Source: Eremophila alpestris peregrina
Taxonomy: Eukaryota; Chordata; Aves; Passeriformes; Alaudidae
DNA length: 64,000 nucleotides
Reading direction: 5' to 3'
NCBI GenBank assembly: GCA_009792885.1
Contig: WMCF01000080.1
Coordinates: 2,766,785-2,830,784, forward strand
A model generated the notes under the pieces. It was given only the letters and a program-made list of their open reading frames with translations, was not told where the DNA came from and did no database searches. Shown here one piece after another: positions 27,201 through 40,724 of the stretch (the first letter of the stretch is position 1; each line of letters begins with the position of its first letter). The translations under genes were made by a program, and so were the position numbers.

Positions 27201-28880
27201 AACTTAAGATGTAATCTTCTAATGAAATGAATCAGTGAATCGCCATTTACGAATTTCAGTTTTCCAAAAAATTCTATATAAGTGGAAAAAATACATAAAT
27301 GTTCTTTGTTTAGTGAAAGAGGAGCAATATTGATATAACACTGGGTCTCACTTTAAGAGTTGCAAGCACAGCAACTGATGTTTATTTATATACAGCAAAT
27401 CTTAGCCTCCATCAACTTTAGAAAGAGTTCATATTATGCATACAGGAAAGGATGTGGGATAAGGTTTTTTCATTCATATTCATTCATATTGTAGTACAGG
27501 TGTTTGAAATCAGAGCACTTAGGAAATTTGGCAAAGGATTATGCATTTTGAATACATTTCAGTTTGAATACCTTTTGTCTGTATTAAAATATTGTAAAAT
27601 ATTTTATGTCAGCAGACCAATTAAATTTCTAGAAAAACCTGTAGGTTTTACCTGTTGCCCTTTAAAAGGCAGGATTTCTAACAGATATGTCAGGAGTAAA
27701 TCCAAATTAAGGATATGTACACCACAGAACTTTCTTGGTGTTTACCTCATTTATGTTCCTTTCAATCATTTTTGTGTCTTTCCTTCTCTGTTGCCATTGG
27801 GTGGGCAAGGATTGCTGCAGTGGAGGTAGCTGCAGGGGCTTGCAGTACACCAGGTATTCCTGATTACCCACTCCTCTCATAGTTTTCCACAGTGAAACAG
27901 TTAAGGGTGCTTTATGTCATTTACCACTTTTACTTGCAAGCTGCCTACATGGTTCCTTTTGTCTGGTTGATTCTTCTTGCAGATAATTCTAATTCGGTAG
28001 TATATATAGTCCCATGAGTGATAAATCTAAATTATCTAGTTTGCTACAATTTCATAAACCTTTGTTGTAATGTGGATCTCTAGAGAAATAAATCTAGCAC
28101 CTTAAAAATTGCAGTACCTCACCTTATTCTCAAGAGACCAAAAATCACTCATAAGTCTTTTCCAATTTCTCATTCCTGGGCCAAGTAATTGAGAAAATAA
28201 TAACAATCTCCATTAGCACATACCATCTGTGAATATCTTAAGCGTCCCACACTCAGGGTTCACACTAAGGCAGAGCTCACAGATGAGCAGGAGGTCCAAG
28301 TCTTCATTCTAATACAGTTCCCTCTGTTTTTTTTTCCTGTAAACAGCCTGATCAGAATGAGGGACTGATTATTTAATTAGTATGTCTACACTGCATTTAG
28401 TTTTTCTGAGGGTTTACATGTTGACATATGCAGGAAAGAAAAATCTAGGAATCTCTTAATTTATTCTTAAAATAGATATATCAAAAAATGGGTTTCAGTA
28501 TTGTATTTCTCACTGTTCAGAAAAGCGTGTAAAGAAATTAAAAAAAAAAAAAAGACAAAATGTGTTCCATAGGCCATAGCCTAAATTAATTTAAAAATTA
28601 ATCAGTGAGTATAGCTGCAACAAGCACAGCTCGTATCTGGAGCTACAGTTGTGATGTAAATATCTCTGTATAATGTATCAAAGAGGAAACCCAAAGCAAT
28701 TGTTTTAAACTCAGTTCCTCAAGAACTATATGATAAATGTATACAGCTTTGGAATCAAGTAAAGTTTGTGATTCATTGGGAGCTCTCATGCTGCCAGAGA
28801 ATGAACTCAATTTAAATATCTATGTTTTATATCCAGAAAATAAAGTGGCTGTTTCCATCTACAGGACAGAATCCAGTACA

Positions 28881-28920
28881 GAATTACAGGAGTTATTTGC
28901 ATTTAGGATTCAGTAGACAG
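28881..28920 (+). repeat. Dispersed 40-bp repeat, copy A
   Basis: This 40-bp sequence matches 32218-32257 at 36 of 40 positions on the same strand. The similarity does not extend into either flank. It may be a remnant of an old interspersed repeat or a short local duplication. Confidence 0.6.
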
Positions 28921-29807
28921 TATCTCTTCTTCTGTTTGGTTGAGCTTCTCTTTTTAATATGATAAACTGATGTTCAGGAACATAAAAGCTAGATTCCTTA
29001 CAAGCTTTCTGATAGGGCCCAGAACAGTGTAACATCTTTAGAGGAAGTTAAGGCATAAATGTCTGGCTCCTGAACTGTGGTCCAACAGAACGTGAAGGAG
29101 TATTAGTTTTGCAGTGCAGTAACAAGTGATGTGTTATTTGTTGTTGGGTGTTTTTCTCAAAGGGGGCTAGTTTATCAACTTACCTAGAAAGCCTTCATCA
29201 AACAAAAGAGTTTAAAATTGCTGACAGAGCTGTTCATATATAAATATTTGTGTATACCTGTTAAGTTTTAAGAGCTTAGTGGGGGATAAAAATAAAATAA
29301 TGACTAGTGGAAGGTTGTCTGAGGAAACAATAGGAGCATGGTTTGGCTGAAAAAGGTAAACAGCACTGGTAAGGATGCAGTGGTGAAAAGTTCATGAATG
29401 TGTTTGTGGTTTGTGTGGTGGGTTTTTTTCCTCTATAGCTTTCACTTGTGCTGCTTGGTCTGCTTTATAGTTCTGATAAAAGAAGGTTGCTGTCTGGCTC
29501 CAAAGTTGCCAGAAGTCTGTCTTCCCCCAGCAGCTTACCATTGCATTAACACAATTGCATATTTCTTGGGAGGTTTTTATGTTGAAATGTTCTTTTTGCC
29601 AGTTCAGTAATGTTAGTGATAGCTGAGACATAAATTTTCAGGGTTTACAGGCATATGTGATTTCAGGTTTTAATTAAAGACAATGTTTTTTTTCTGTATT
29701 GATCGAAGAGTGAAATCATAGATTTTAGTTAGAAGATGGAAGAAGGCCCTTTCACGCCATTTCACATGATGCTAAGAAAAGCAATTTTTATATCAAAGAT
29801 TTTTGCT

Positions 29808-29813
<6 letters not shown>

Positions 29814-29854
<41 letters not shown>
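29814..29854 (-). repeat. 41-bp poly-T (poly-A on minus strand)
   Basis: An uninterrupted run of 41 T residues lies in the + strand. It could be the poly-A tail of a retroposed RNA inserted on the minus strand, or a slippage-expanded homopolymer. I could not identify a source RNA in the 3' flank nor a clear target-site duplication. Length is likely polymorphic and assembly-dependent. Confidence 0.9.
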
Positions 29855-29855
<1 letters not shown>

Positions 29856-32217
29856 TTTCTAATCGCCCTTTATAGTCAATAAGTATGGACTTTTCAGGTA
29901 AGTCAATATATACCATTCACTGTAAGGTTCTGATTCAAGGCACTGGAGCTGCTTTCTCTTTGCCTTTTGGAGAAGCTCTAGTACAGAGTTGAGAAATAGC
30001 CATCTCAGGTCTTCTTTCACACTGTCTGCTCTATTCACTGTTTTCTAACGTAGCTCCATGTTTTCATTTGTGCTAAGAATTTTGAACTATATCCAGCCAC
30101 ACCATTTAAAAGTAGTGAAGCACATATGCTGTATCTGGCATTTATTCACAGTATCAAGCCTTGCTCTTCTGCTTCTCCTTATGTCTGTTCTGTTCCTCTA
30201 AGTTCAGCACTTCCCAAAGCCTTGTTTTTTCTTCCCAAGTTACTGTTGCAGTACTGGCTTTGCTGATGATACCGCAGGTTGTACCAAAAACCCCCCTAGC
30301 ATTCAGATAGGTTCATTCAGGTAAATGTTGTCCAGAATAAGTAATTTCAATTGTGTGTGACTTCTGAAAATTAAAAATTAAGATCTGTACAAAGACAGAA
30401 GGATCAGTCCGTTTTAAATTTGGAGAACAGACCACAATATTGTAGATTAAACAGTTTTGTTAACTGTGGTATACCTAAACAGTGACTTGTCAGCATTGGT
30501 ATAGATGTGAATTACCTTTTTGTGAAATACATTCCTTTAGTTCTTTTGTCTAAAAGGTGTCTGCAACATTTTAGGTCATAGTGAGTTACTGGTTTCTCAC
30601 ACGGTCATATTAATTTGTGTGGTGTTTGCATATGACTGTAACCAAAGTGATGATGCTTATATCTTAAGGATGAGCTGAGTGGACTATTCATCATCTCTCT
30701 GGCAAGCAGGTTTTTTTAGAATTTAGTACACGTGTTTGGTTAGCACAAAAGGTAAAGATTGAGGATGTACGGTATTGTCAAAGTTTAGGTGTTGAGATGG
30801 GAACTGTAGTGGTTACATTTTTTGGGTTTAGGGTTGGTGCCAGCCTTCTTTGAAATGTGATCTAAAGGCAGTGGAAGCAGGAATGGAAAAAGGGAGATTC
30901 CTTCTCATTCATAAATTATCTTTCCTTCTATCAGCTTGCTTTCTGGTTTAGCTGTGGTTTTTAACCTCACCAGATTCTTCAGTTTCAGCTTTTCTTTTGC
31001 AGCCTGACTCAGACAACATACTTCAGGGATTACCAAATATAGTCCACACTCAAATTCAGCCCCTGGTATTCTGCAAATACAATTCACAATTAAATTATGG
31101 AAGTGTAGGATCACTGGGCATGCTCAGCTTCTTCTATTCTCTAGAAGTTGTTGGGCATCTCCATTGTTACGTAGTTTAGGAGGAGCAGCTGTGTCCTGCT
31201 TTGTTTGATGCCATTTGCCTATGGATCACAAGCTCATAGCAGGCTGTCACGGTGACACTTGCATGAGTAATTTGGCTTCTCTGAGTTCTTGTTCTCCTTG
31301 TTGCTTGTTCCAACATCTTCATTTATTTGTGTTGGGAGGAAGGGCCAGCATTAATATGGACAAGGACTCTTGGTGAAAAGGGTTTCTTACATGACCTGTC
31401 TTCAGGTATTTTGGGGGGTGTGTCTCTAAGGTTCAACAGTTGTTTTTCTGCCAGTCTGGGTACTGCTGGTACATCACTTGAACATTTGAACATGAAACAA
31501 GACAATATAGTGGTGCCTTTACCATGAAAATAATAGTAAAAATTCTATAGCCATATGGTTAGAGCTGTGTTTCTCTTACATTCTTATTAAAAAAGAAATT
31601 CTTTACCTCACCCACTGAATCTCTGTGTTTAAAGTGAGGAGACCAGTATAGCATCATCAGCTTAGATATTCTAGGAGTGTTTTTAATATTTCCCTGACTT
31701 CAGGGTACACCGTCTTCCTTTTATAATCATAATCCTATCATTTTAGGAGAGTAGGAGTTGACACTGCCCACAGGATACCATCTTTAAAGATGTCATTTCC
31801 TTTCCTGTCTCTTCTTACATGTTCCCAGTATTTTGGGTTGACTTTTTTGTTTGATCAGTTGGTTGATTTTGGTCTTTTGGGCTTTTTTTGTGGCACATGC
31901 AAGAGGAAAATGCACTCAGGAGCTGTACTTCATACGGACAGAAGTAAGACTTGAACGCCACTGAATTCACAGTAATGCTCACAGCAGGATTGCAAGGCAT
32001 TTTAAATGTACAAAACCTATCATTAGGCAACACAGCCTTTCAAACACTTACTGTCATTCAACAAATAGATATGGTTGATAGATTTCCAGTATGGTCTGAT
32101 CCAAGACAAGGCAAGAAGAACAACACAACTTACAGATCTCTGTAAGACCCTGATGGAGTTTCCCTAATTTATTTGGTTCTTACATGGATAGTGATTTCTG
32201 TAGTGCTCATTCAGTAA

Positions 32218-32257
32218 GAATTACAGGAGTTACTTGCCTTTAGGTTTCAGTGGACAG
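32218..32257 (+). repeat. Dispersed 40-bp repeat, copy B
   Basis: This is the second copy of the sequence at 28881-28920, with four substitutions and no indels, 3,337 bp downstream in direct orientation. Confidence 0.6.
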
Positions 32258-35200
32258 AAGATGAGGCTGCAAAACTGCTGAAAAGTTAAAAGAATTATAT
32301 TTTGACATTTATTCCCTTTCTTTTTCTGCCCTGTTCTCCTTTTTTTCTTACATGGAAGTATTAGTGCTAGAGCAAATATGTTGCCATTGATCCTGTAAGT
32401 TGTAAAGGCGAAGAAGGTTGTGTATATTGAAGGCTGATAATGAGTGAGCACTTAATTTTTTTTTTTTTGTTTAAAGGCTTTTCTTACAGTTACAGGAATG
32501 GAGTTGCGAGGAGGCATGACAGAATTTGTGGATTCCTGTTAGATAATAAATTATGTGGGAGAAAAACAAGCAGTGATGCATCTCTGAAAGCACTGAGACA
32601 CCAACCTCAACTGTATATAAACACAGTTTAATGACACTGCTTGTCAACTCCTTGGTCTTCATTGGATCAGAGTTGAATTCTAATTGTTTCCTTCTCAACA
32701 GCCTGCATTTTAACAAACCTAGTTAACTTTTTTCTTTGCTAAGGTGTTTCCTAAGAGGTTTGTCAGAGCTGGGGCAGTATTTGGCTCTCAGCACTGTGCA
32801 ATACTTACAATATTGTGGTGCAAGAGGCTGAGGTGGCTTTTGTAGACCAGCACCCACTGAAGTGAGCACAGGCAGAGCCTCTTGTCCTTGTCCAAAATGT
32901 TTTGTTCTTTATGTGACTTTTTTCTCCTCCATTAAACTTGGGTTATGTGCTGACCCTCAGGATGAAACATTGCAGACACTTCCAGCTTTTTGCTGCTTAA
33001 ACTGAAAAGAGTATGGCCTACCAAGCACAATAGAATTACCAACCTCAAAATGCTAATATTTTTATAGAATAGAATTATTTTACTGTTCTGTGATTCGTGT
33101 TTTAGGAAAGGTAAATGTGATTGCTGATCCAGATTTACATTTGGATAAATACTGCTCTTGGTGGTGAATTACTGGGACCTCTAGATATACTGGTAACTTT
33201 CTCTGTCATAGGTCCCCTAAATAAAGAAATATTTTCTGTAGTGTGAGAAGCTGAATTCTGAAAAATAATAAAAAGACTATTTTTCATCAAAGAAGAGGAC
33301 TAATTACTGCATGGGAAAACTCTTACTGCAGAATTTGATATCCTATTTTCTAAGGTTTTTTTGCTGTGGTTTTTGTCAGGTTTTTAAAGCTGTAGTCTAA
33401 AATTTAAAACAATTCAATAAGGAACATTTTAACTACAGCAATAAACACGTGATAAAAGGAAATCACTGATACGAAAAAGATGCAGGGGAAACAGCACTGA
33501 AATCTTCTGTGGAAACATAAGTTCTGTGGTTCTTTTGTCCCATGACACAAATAAGAGAAAGTTTAGTGTCTTCTTAGAACTGTACTGTGAATTTTCTAGC
33601 TTTCCATCAATTGATTTTTATACAGTTAAAAATAATGTCACCAGTGTGACGCCAGTGTAGTGAATTATTCAGCTACTGTAAATCCACTATAATCCACAGC
33701 CAGTCAATTTTGGTTAAAACCCAGTTTTGATAGTATGGCAGATTGCAACTGAGAGTACTTTTATAGAATAGGAAGTGCTCTAATATTGTTATTGTTTATG
33801 CCTGATCCAATATATAATTGCATTTAGATCATAAAATTTAGACTCTATTGCAAGGGGCATTCCATGCTACATTACATAGTTACCAGGATAGTATGCATCA
33901 TTAAGTGTTCTCTTTCTTGTCTGTTCAGTGTTGACCTTTTTAACTAAATCTGTAATTTCAATCAGTCATTTGAATATATATTATCAATAGCATGAAAATA
34001 ATAGAGTGAAGGAAAGCTTACAGCATACAAAGAAAGTGACAGAGCCATGTCCTTATCATGTATTCTCAAACTTTCTAGCCTCTTACACCATCCTCTGATA
34101 GCATTTCCATGTTAGGGTTTGTGATGACAATTACAGAAGTGTTTTGTCCTGTGCAAGTCTCCTGCTGCTTTGTATGTAACACTGCAGAGGTTGTTGAAGG
34201 ACATCAGTGGTCACCTACCTAAATGCACAAACTGCCAGGTGCTGACCATGGCATGGGCTGTCAGGTCAGTCACCGTCATTGCAAATTTGAGTGATTGTGG
34301 AGCTGTGGTGCTTTGCAGATTTAGTGATCAACACCTCTGAAGAAGGTGTTGAGTTGCTGCAAAACCAGCAGAAAGCTTCTTCTTATTCCTCCCCTCCAGC
34401 AACGCTCTCTCTCATTTGATTAATAATGTCCTGACCTACCTGCAAAAATGCAAAAGTGTTCCTAGTTGGAGATGTGTTCTGCAGGTGGGGGATTGCATGA
34501 AATCAATGTACTATAATTATTCAGTGAAGCTAAATGTTTTTAATGTTTAAACCAATTCATGATTCACTTTATGCCAGAAGTCTGAAACAAAATACTTATT
34601 TACCCTGTCTAAAAAGTAATTAGGGTTTTTTTCATATTGATAGAGAGTTTTAAGCCTACTGAAGAAAACAAATTTTAATTATAGCATCAGGTGATAACTT
34701 CGGGCAAGAGTGCTTAACTAGCTTTTTACAAAATCCTTTCATTTTTTTCTTACGGTGAATTGATTATTTTGCTCTAAAGACTAATTGCAGGTTATTTTTG
34801 TTAGCCATCCAGTTCAGTCTTATTACCAGCATTTGCATTAATACTGTAATTCCCACTAAAAATATTTCTTTGTGTGTATGCAGCAGAAGTAGCTGCCCAT
34901 CTCTGATAATACTTGTGAACAGGGTAGATAAGGCCTATTAGTAAATGTTCTTTCTGGATAGCAGGATATAACTCAGCCAGCCTGTCTTTTCTGCATCAAC
35001 AGCTTCCCTAAATTAACTTGATAAATTTGTTTTGAAGATTTTCTGGGAAATTGCCTTGGACATTTCTGAATTTAACAAACAAAAAAAGGACAGAATGAAG
35101 AGGGTAAATTTAGATATTTGTGGCTAAGTAGAACCTGTTGGCTCTAGGAGATGTGATGTGATTGTCTGGATGTGACTGTTTACTTCATCATTCATGTTCA

Positions 35201-36570
35201 CTTGTAGATCTTCATGTCGTTGCTTGGAGAATCTCCAGAGTGTATTAAAGAGCAGGCTTAGGTGACTGAATTCAGAAACCTTGCTATACTAGTAATGAGG
35301 AGACGGTTTTTCTCAACAGACTGTTGTGTCACTGTGTTTGTGACTTTTTACCCGTGTTATTCACCTCCCACAAGCTTCTTCCAAGTGCAATTTAATCAAA
35401 ATTAATTCAAAAAAACCCTCGATTTTGTTTACCTTCACATAAATGCCACTCTTACTGAAAGCACAGGCTTTCAAATAAACCATGTGGGTTATTAAAAATG
35501 TACTATAAGGAAGCAAACATAACCCTTCAAAAATCTATTTCCTCTCATGTGATGACTAATGGTACGTTTATAAAGAACATGCCTTATTCCTCCTGGGAGT
35601 CTCATCCAATTGTGCTTTGGTGGATAAATAAGCCTTCCCAAATGGTTGTTTAAAAGGCTACTTTGACCTCTCACCATAAATACTGAATAGTTAATAAGCT
35701 AAATTAATCATTGAAAAATACATATGGATCAATTTTCCATACACCAGGCAGCAAAGTGAATAGCTTTTCAAGCTCTTAATAAAGGAAGACTTGTTCTGTG
35801 TTTTCGCTATTGGAAAGATGTGTTTAATTATTTTTTCTTCCTCCTTCCTAATGATATAAGTTGGCAGCATGTTTCAGGACACTGGTATTTTGTTTGAAGC
35901 CTTGAGAGAGGAGTCAGCAGTGTTTTGCTGTCCTCCTTTAAATTAGCTCTTCTTGGCGTCTGATACGAGGCAGCACAAATGCAGTCTATTTCTAGGAATG
36001 GAGAAGAGACTGCCTAACTTATAAGGAAGCCATCACTTTTTTAGGTCACACATGGCATAAAACTTTATTTTCATTTTCCCCAAAGGCATTTTTCAAATAG
36101 TTACTCATCACCATGGTATAATATGTCTGTGGTTTCTCTAGAGAAAATAATGTTGGGTTGCTATCATTAACATCTTGGGGCTAAATTCATTCTTGTGTGA
36201 CCCTGTTCTAAACAGCAGCTTTTCATCTGAGATTACATTTTGGTCCCTTACTTCAGTCTTGCCAAGTCATTGCAGGGGATTAATGAACACACTCAGAATA
36301 AGTAGGTGAGAGGGTGTCATGTATCTTTGCATGCCTAGGGTAAGTCTAAAGCTCACTTTCAGAGTTTACTTCCAAGAAGTGAGGTAATTGTTTAGAAAGA
36401 CAATCTTCTTGGTTTGACAGTGCACAAATGCAACCATTTAAGTTAATTGCAATTTTAAAAGACAAAAATTCCTGCTCAAATCATTCATTACTTTGAAAGG
36501 GACCCTCCCAGTTCTCTGATATTTCTAGAAATACCAGTTTGAAATAACTGCCTCTGCTATTACGTATTAG

Positions 36571-36585
36571 TCAGCAGAGGGCACT
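36571..36585 (+). promoter_or_regulatory. Candidate CTCF-binding motif
   Basis: TCAGCAGAGGGCACT differs from the common CTCF core form CCAGCAGAGGGCACT at one flanking base, and keeps the central AGAGGGC block. It is the best CTCF-like match I noticed by eye in the window. It sits about 195 bp before a solo LTR. A single motif match does not show occupancy. Confidence 0.4.
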
Positions 36586-36779
36586 CTGCACCTTTAAAGA
36601 AAAAAAAGTATGGCTTAAAAATATGGAGGCAGAATGCTTTTCTTTTATATGCTCCTTTTTTTTTTTTTTCAACTTATCACATCTGACAATTCTAATTAGT
36701 ATAAATTGTGTAGAGGATTATTTTTCCACATAATAGTTTCTCTCCTGAATTGAAACACAGATACGATTACATGTTTCCT

Positions 36780-37325
36780 TGTCCTGGTTTAATCCCAGCC
36801 TAGTGCTAAGTACCACACAGCCACTTGGATCACTTCATCTATGGTGGGGAGAAGAGTCAGAGAAAAAAATATTAAACCTCATGGGCTGAGGTAAGAACAG
36901 TTTAATAACTGAATCAAAGTAAAACATCATAATTAAGAATAATAGCAATGAAAAGGAGAGCGAGAGTGGAACAAAACCCAGGAGAAACAAGATGTGCCCT
37001 GTACCACTGCTCAGTGCCTGCTGAACAATGCCAAGCCCATTCCCCAGCAGTGATTGGTGCCTCTCAGCTGACTTTCCCCAGTTCATATACTGGCCATTCT
37101 GTAATATGGAATATCCCCTTGATAGCTCAGATCACCTGTCTTGGCAGTGCTGCCTCCAGTTTCTTGTGCACCTGCTGGCTGACAGAGCATGGGAAATTTG
37201 ACCTAAACGTACTTAACAGCAACTGAAAGATCTTTGTGTCATCAACATTATTGACATACTAAAACCCAAAATTGTACCAGCTGCTAAGGAAAGAGCTATC
37301 TATATCCCCAGCCAAAACCAAGGCA
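36780..37325 (-). mobile_element. Endogenous retrovirus solo LTR, antisense
   Basis: This 546-bp element has TG...CA ends. On the minus strand it starts TGCCTTGGTTTTGGCTGGGG and ends CCAGGACA, a pattern I know from passerine endogenous retrovirus LTRs. On that strand it has a degenerate TATA-like stretch (around 37090-37083) and an ATTAAA polyadenylation signal (36906-36901). The flanks are TTCCT (36775-36779) and TTCCC (37326-37330), a 5-bp target duplication with one difference. Five-base duplications fit the ERVL (class III) group. No internal retroviral genes flank it, so it is a solo LTR left by recombination. It lies antisense to GNAQ, the orientation best tolerated in introns. Confidence 0.85.
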
Positions 37326-37931
37326 TTCCCTTAAAAACAGCCTGCAGTTTGTTTCCCTGTGCTCTAGGTTCACAATAGGTTCTTCTCTAGGTCTGAAATG
37401 CAGTGCAATTCCTGCAGTTTCTTTGTGTGTCTGAAATCATCTGGCCATAACCTTTGTGAAGAGGCACATCTTCTTAGTTCTAGGTGTTTGAATCCATGAG
37501 ACCATGCAAGGCTTTTACTGCTTGCACTCCTAAAAAAACAGTCTGTACTGCGAGACCAAGGTGCAGGAGTTCAGTGGTGCAGGTCTTAAGAGAGAATTCT
37601 AGTACTGGAACATTGTCCTTTTTATTTTTTTTATTGATGCACTTAGTTGTGTACTGCAGTGATTGACTGAGGTAGCAGATTCTTGGAGGCTTATGAAGTA
37701 CAGCCTGTTTGCTCACAAAAGGAATGAAGTTTTCAGCATGTCCATGTTTCCATAACATTTTCTTCCATAAATTCAACTGAACCACTATACAAAAATTTGG
37801 CAGAAAAATCTACCATTTGCAAGGCTTATTGAGCACTGTTCTTCAAAAACAGTGAAGCCTGTTTTAAAGGTCTAAAAACCTGAAATGTTTATGAAGTAGG
37901 AGAAGTATTTTGTTATATGTTGTGTGTATAG

Positions 37932-37965
37932 TAATTTGTAGGATTATATAATTCGTAGGATTATA
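37932..37965. repeat. 17-bp tandem duplication, one mismatch
   Basis: The units at 37932-37948 and 37949-37965 are identical except for T versus C at the sixth base. This is an intronic slippage product with no evident function. Confidence 0.9.
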
Positions 37966-38105
37966 GTGCAATAATGGTTTGATGATCTCAGATTCAAAGT
38001 TGTCCTTGGGAAAAAAAAGAAGACAAAGAACACACAATAAAAAAGGAGAAAAAAAGTAGGAGAAGAACTTAGAATATTGATATCTTTCTGAAAATGTTGT
38101 GTTTA

Positions 38106-38250
38106 CATAGAATGGCCTGGAAGGGGCCTTAAAGATCATCTACTTTCAACCCCCCTGTTGTGGACAAGGACATCTTCCAGTAGACCTGGTTGCTTGGAGT
38201 TCAGTGCTTGAATGTGGTTTTGTAAACATTTAGTGATACTACTATCTTTT
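38106..38250 (-). mobile_element. CR1 LINE 3' fragment, antisense
   Basis: Read on +, it begins with the CR1 antisense signature 'ATAGAATGGCCTGGAAGGGG', then 'CCTTAAAGATCATCTA', then a run of C residues and 'GGACAAGGACATCTTCCAGT', then 'AGACCTGGTTGCT'. Similarity fades after about 38200, so the inner boundary is approximate. It could extend to about 38345. Confidence 0.85.
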
Positions 38251-40724
38251 CTAAAGATGGAGCAGCAATTTTGAGAATTCCTTTTAGCTACAAAAACTGT
38301 TGTGAGAGGAGAGCTTGTTTCTAATTCTTGCTTATGCTCATTCAAATCTTAAATGGTTTTTTGTTAGTTTCTGTCATTGGAGATTTTAATTAAATTTGTA
38401 AATAGGTTTCATTGCTAGAAAAAGATTTTACCTATTTGGCCTTGTCAGTTATTAAATTGCAAGGAAAACAAGTCAAAATGTGACTTAATGGGATAGTTTA
38501 CTTTTTAAACCCAGTAGCAAATAGCAAAATAACTTTTTGCTAGTTACTTTGGATCTCTGTTTACTTACATGGACTGTATTTTACTTGTTGCTCTCATTCT
38601 CTTTAAAAAGGAATTCGGCAAAGACTGGAAAATGAGTTGAACTTGTGAATTAATGTCATACCGTCTTAATCAAGCAGTTAAATATATATATAAGTGAATC
38701 TGAAATTAAAGCTGTTGTTTATGATTAGAATAAAATGGCATGTGTGGGGTTTGTTTGGATTTTTTTAAAGTATTTCAGAAGTGAAAGTGAACAAGGAGGA
38801 TGTTTAGGCAGACTTGACTAATTTCAGGACAGAATACCTAGCCTCCAAACAAGACAAAACCAGCTCTTTGGAGATCAACTCCTAAAGCAGTGGAAAGGAT
38901 GTGGCAGTTGCCTGGTGCATAAAGATATTTCAGAAAATCAGCCATAGAGTTTCCCCAGCTCTACAAAGCAAAAGTGTTGTCCAGAGAATAAAGCTGCTCC
39001 TGTTTCTAGAATCCCCAAAAGCAAAAATCGCACATTTTTACAGCACACATCAGGAAAGTATTCACTAGCTGCAAAATTCTAGGATCAGTGTGTGAAAAAT
39101 TCATCTAAGGTACTACATTTAGTACTAGCAGGAGGTACAAAAGTGCCTAATTTATAATGTGTTGCAAATGTAACATGCCACACACACAAAGTAAATATTA
39201 TGATTTTTTGGTGATAGGTTTTTGCAACCTGCTGTTCAGTTTTGCACAGTGATGTAATCTTCCAGCTTAGTTTTATAGCTAGTATTTGAAGAGTGTAACA
39301 TCCTATGCAGTCATTAACAAGCAAAGTTGTAGTGTTTAAAAGTTGCAATGCTTGATGATCTCACCTTTTAGGAAAGAAAGTAGCCAATAGTCTTGAGCAT
39401 CTGCCTGGAGAGTTAGAGTTAGGAAATTTTTTAAAAAGAGGACAAAAGATCCTCTAATTTTTTTTTAATAAATCTTCATATTTTATTCGTATCTATTGGT
39501 GGAACAGCTAGATCCAAATATATATAGAAATATATAGAAGGAGAATTAATATTTTAAATCTGAAGGTGAAATTTCACTCTTTTGCCTCTGTCCTCACTGC
39601 AGTTGAGGAGATTATTGCATTATCTCTGTGGAGTTCCAAGTCTTGTGTAGCAGAGAGAGGGAGAGAGATGTTCCCCCTCTCTTCAAATAACAGGTATTTT
39701 TCTTTTCAGCTGCTTTTTCTTCATATTCCAGCAGCACAGAAATTACTGTAATGCTTTTAATTAACTGTAGTCAAGTAATTTCAAATCTTAGAATACGTTT
39801 CAGTTTCATTTTCCTCTTGGAAAGCAAAGTTATGTCTGTAATTTACATCAAGCCTAAAGTCTCTGAAATGCGAGTATATCTGAAATGGGTACTATATCTC
39901 TGGTAGATTGCCTTATATAGCAGACACAGACAAAGCATTGGAAATACTTTGGTAAGTAAGACTTCCATGGAGGTGAAAAAATGACCCACCAAATTGCAAT
40001 GATGTTAGATAGCCTGGAAATGTGAGATTTTTGAGTAGTTCCTCAGAAATAGCATACAATTTCCTGCCTTCATGGAAGAGTTTACCTGCGCAGTGTACAG
40101 CTGCTTATTCCATACCTTAATTCTTGGGGATGTTTTGCAAATAACCAATTTGGTCTTAGGGTCATTAAGATATGATTTAATTATGGGAAGTCATGAGAAT
40201 TGTATAGTACTCAAGAGTGCAAATTGTATGCACTGCTTTAATTTGCATGTTTGTGTAGTATTTTGAAAGTTTGAGTAGCCCTTTAATGGCATTACTAAGG
40301 TGGTCATTAGAGCCCACATCACAGGTTAGTTACACAGGCTCTGTGTATGTTATTTTGAAAGTCTAATGGATTTTAGTTTACCCAACTGAGATTTCACCCT
40401 TTCACTTTAAAGAAACAAAGAAGCTATAATATATCCTTTTTTGTCCCTTAGTGCCTTCATAGTTGTTTGTATCTTCGTGTTGCAAGTGGAGCCATGGTGA
40501 GGAAGATGCTGCTCTAACAGGTTTTGTGAGGGTTGGGCTGCCTTATATGTGAACTACTGTATAGCACATACTGACTGACTAAAAGCTGCAGCACTGTTGG
40601 TCTTAAAGTGTTACAATAGACATCCATAGTGACATTTAAGTTCAGCCTACCAGAAAGTGTGGGGCTCATCCAAAGTTGCTGTGGCACTGTCATTCTGAAG
40701 CTGGGATTTTAGAATATGGTGATT

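Larger units (their letters stand above)
21276..36570 (+). other. GNAQ: GNAQ intron 2, middle part
   Basis: This is about 15 kb of AT-rich intron. Supported contents are a 41-bp poly-T (29814-29854), a 10-bp tandem duplication at 27471-27490, and a dispersed 40-bp sequence pair at 28881-28920 and 32218-32257. I recognise no LINE, LTR, RNA gene or coding exon. The stretch from about 35380 to 36080 has mixed, less repetitive sequence that could be conserved non-coding DNA, but nothing in one genome alone can establish that. Confidence 0.85.
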
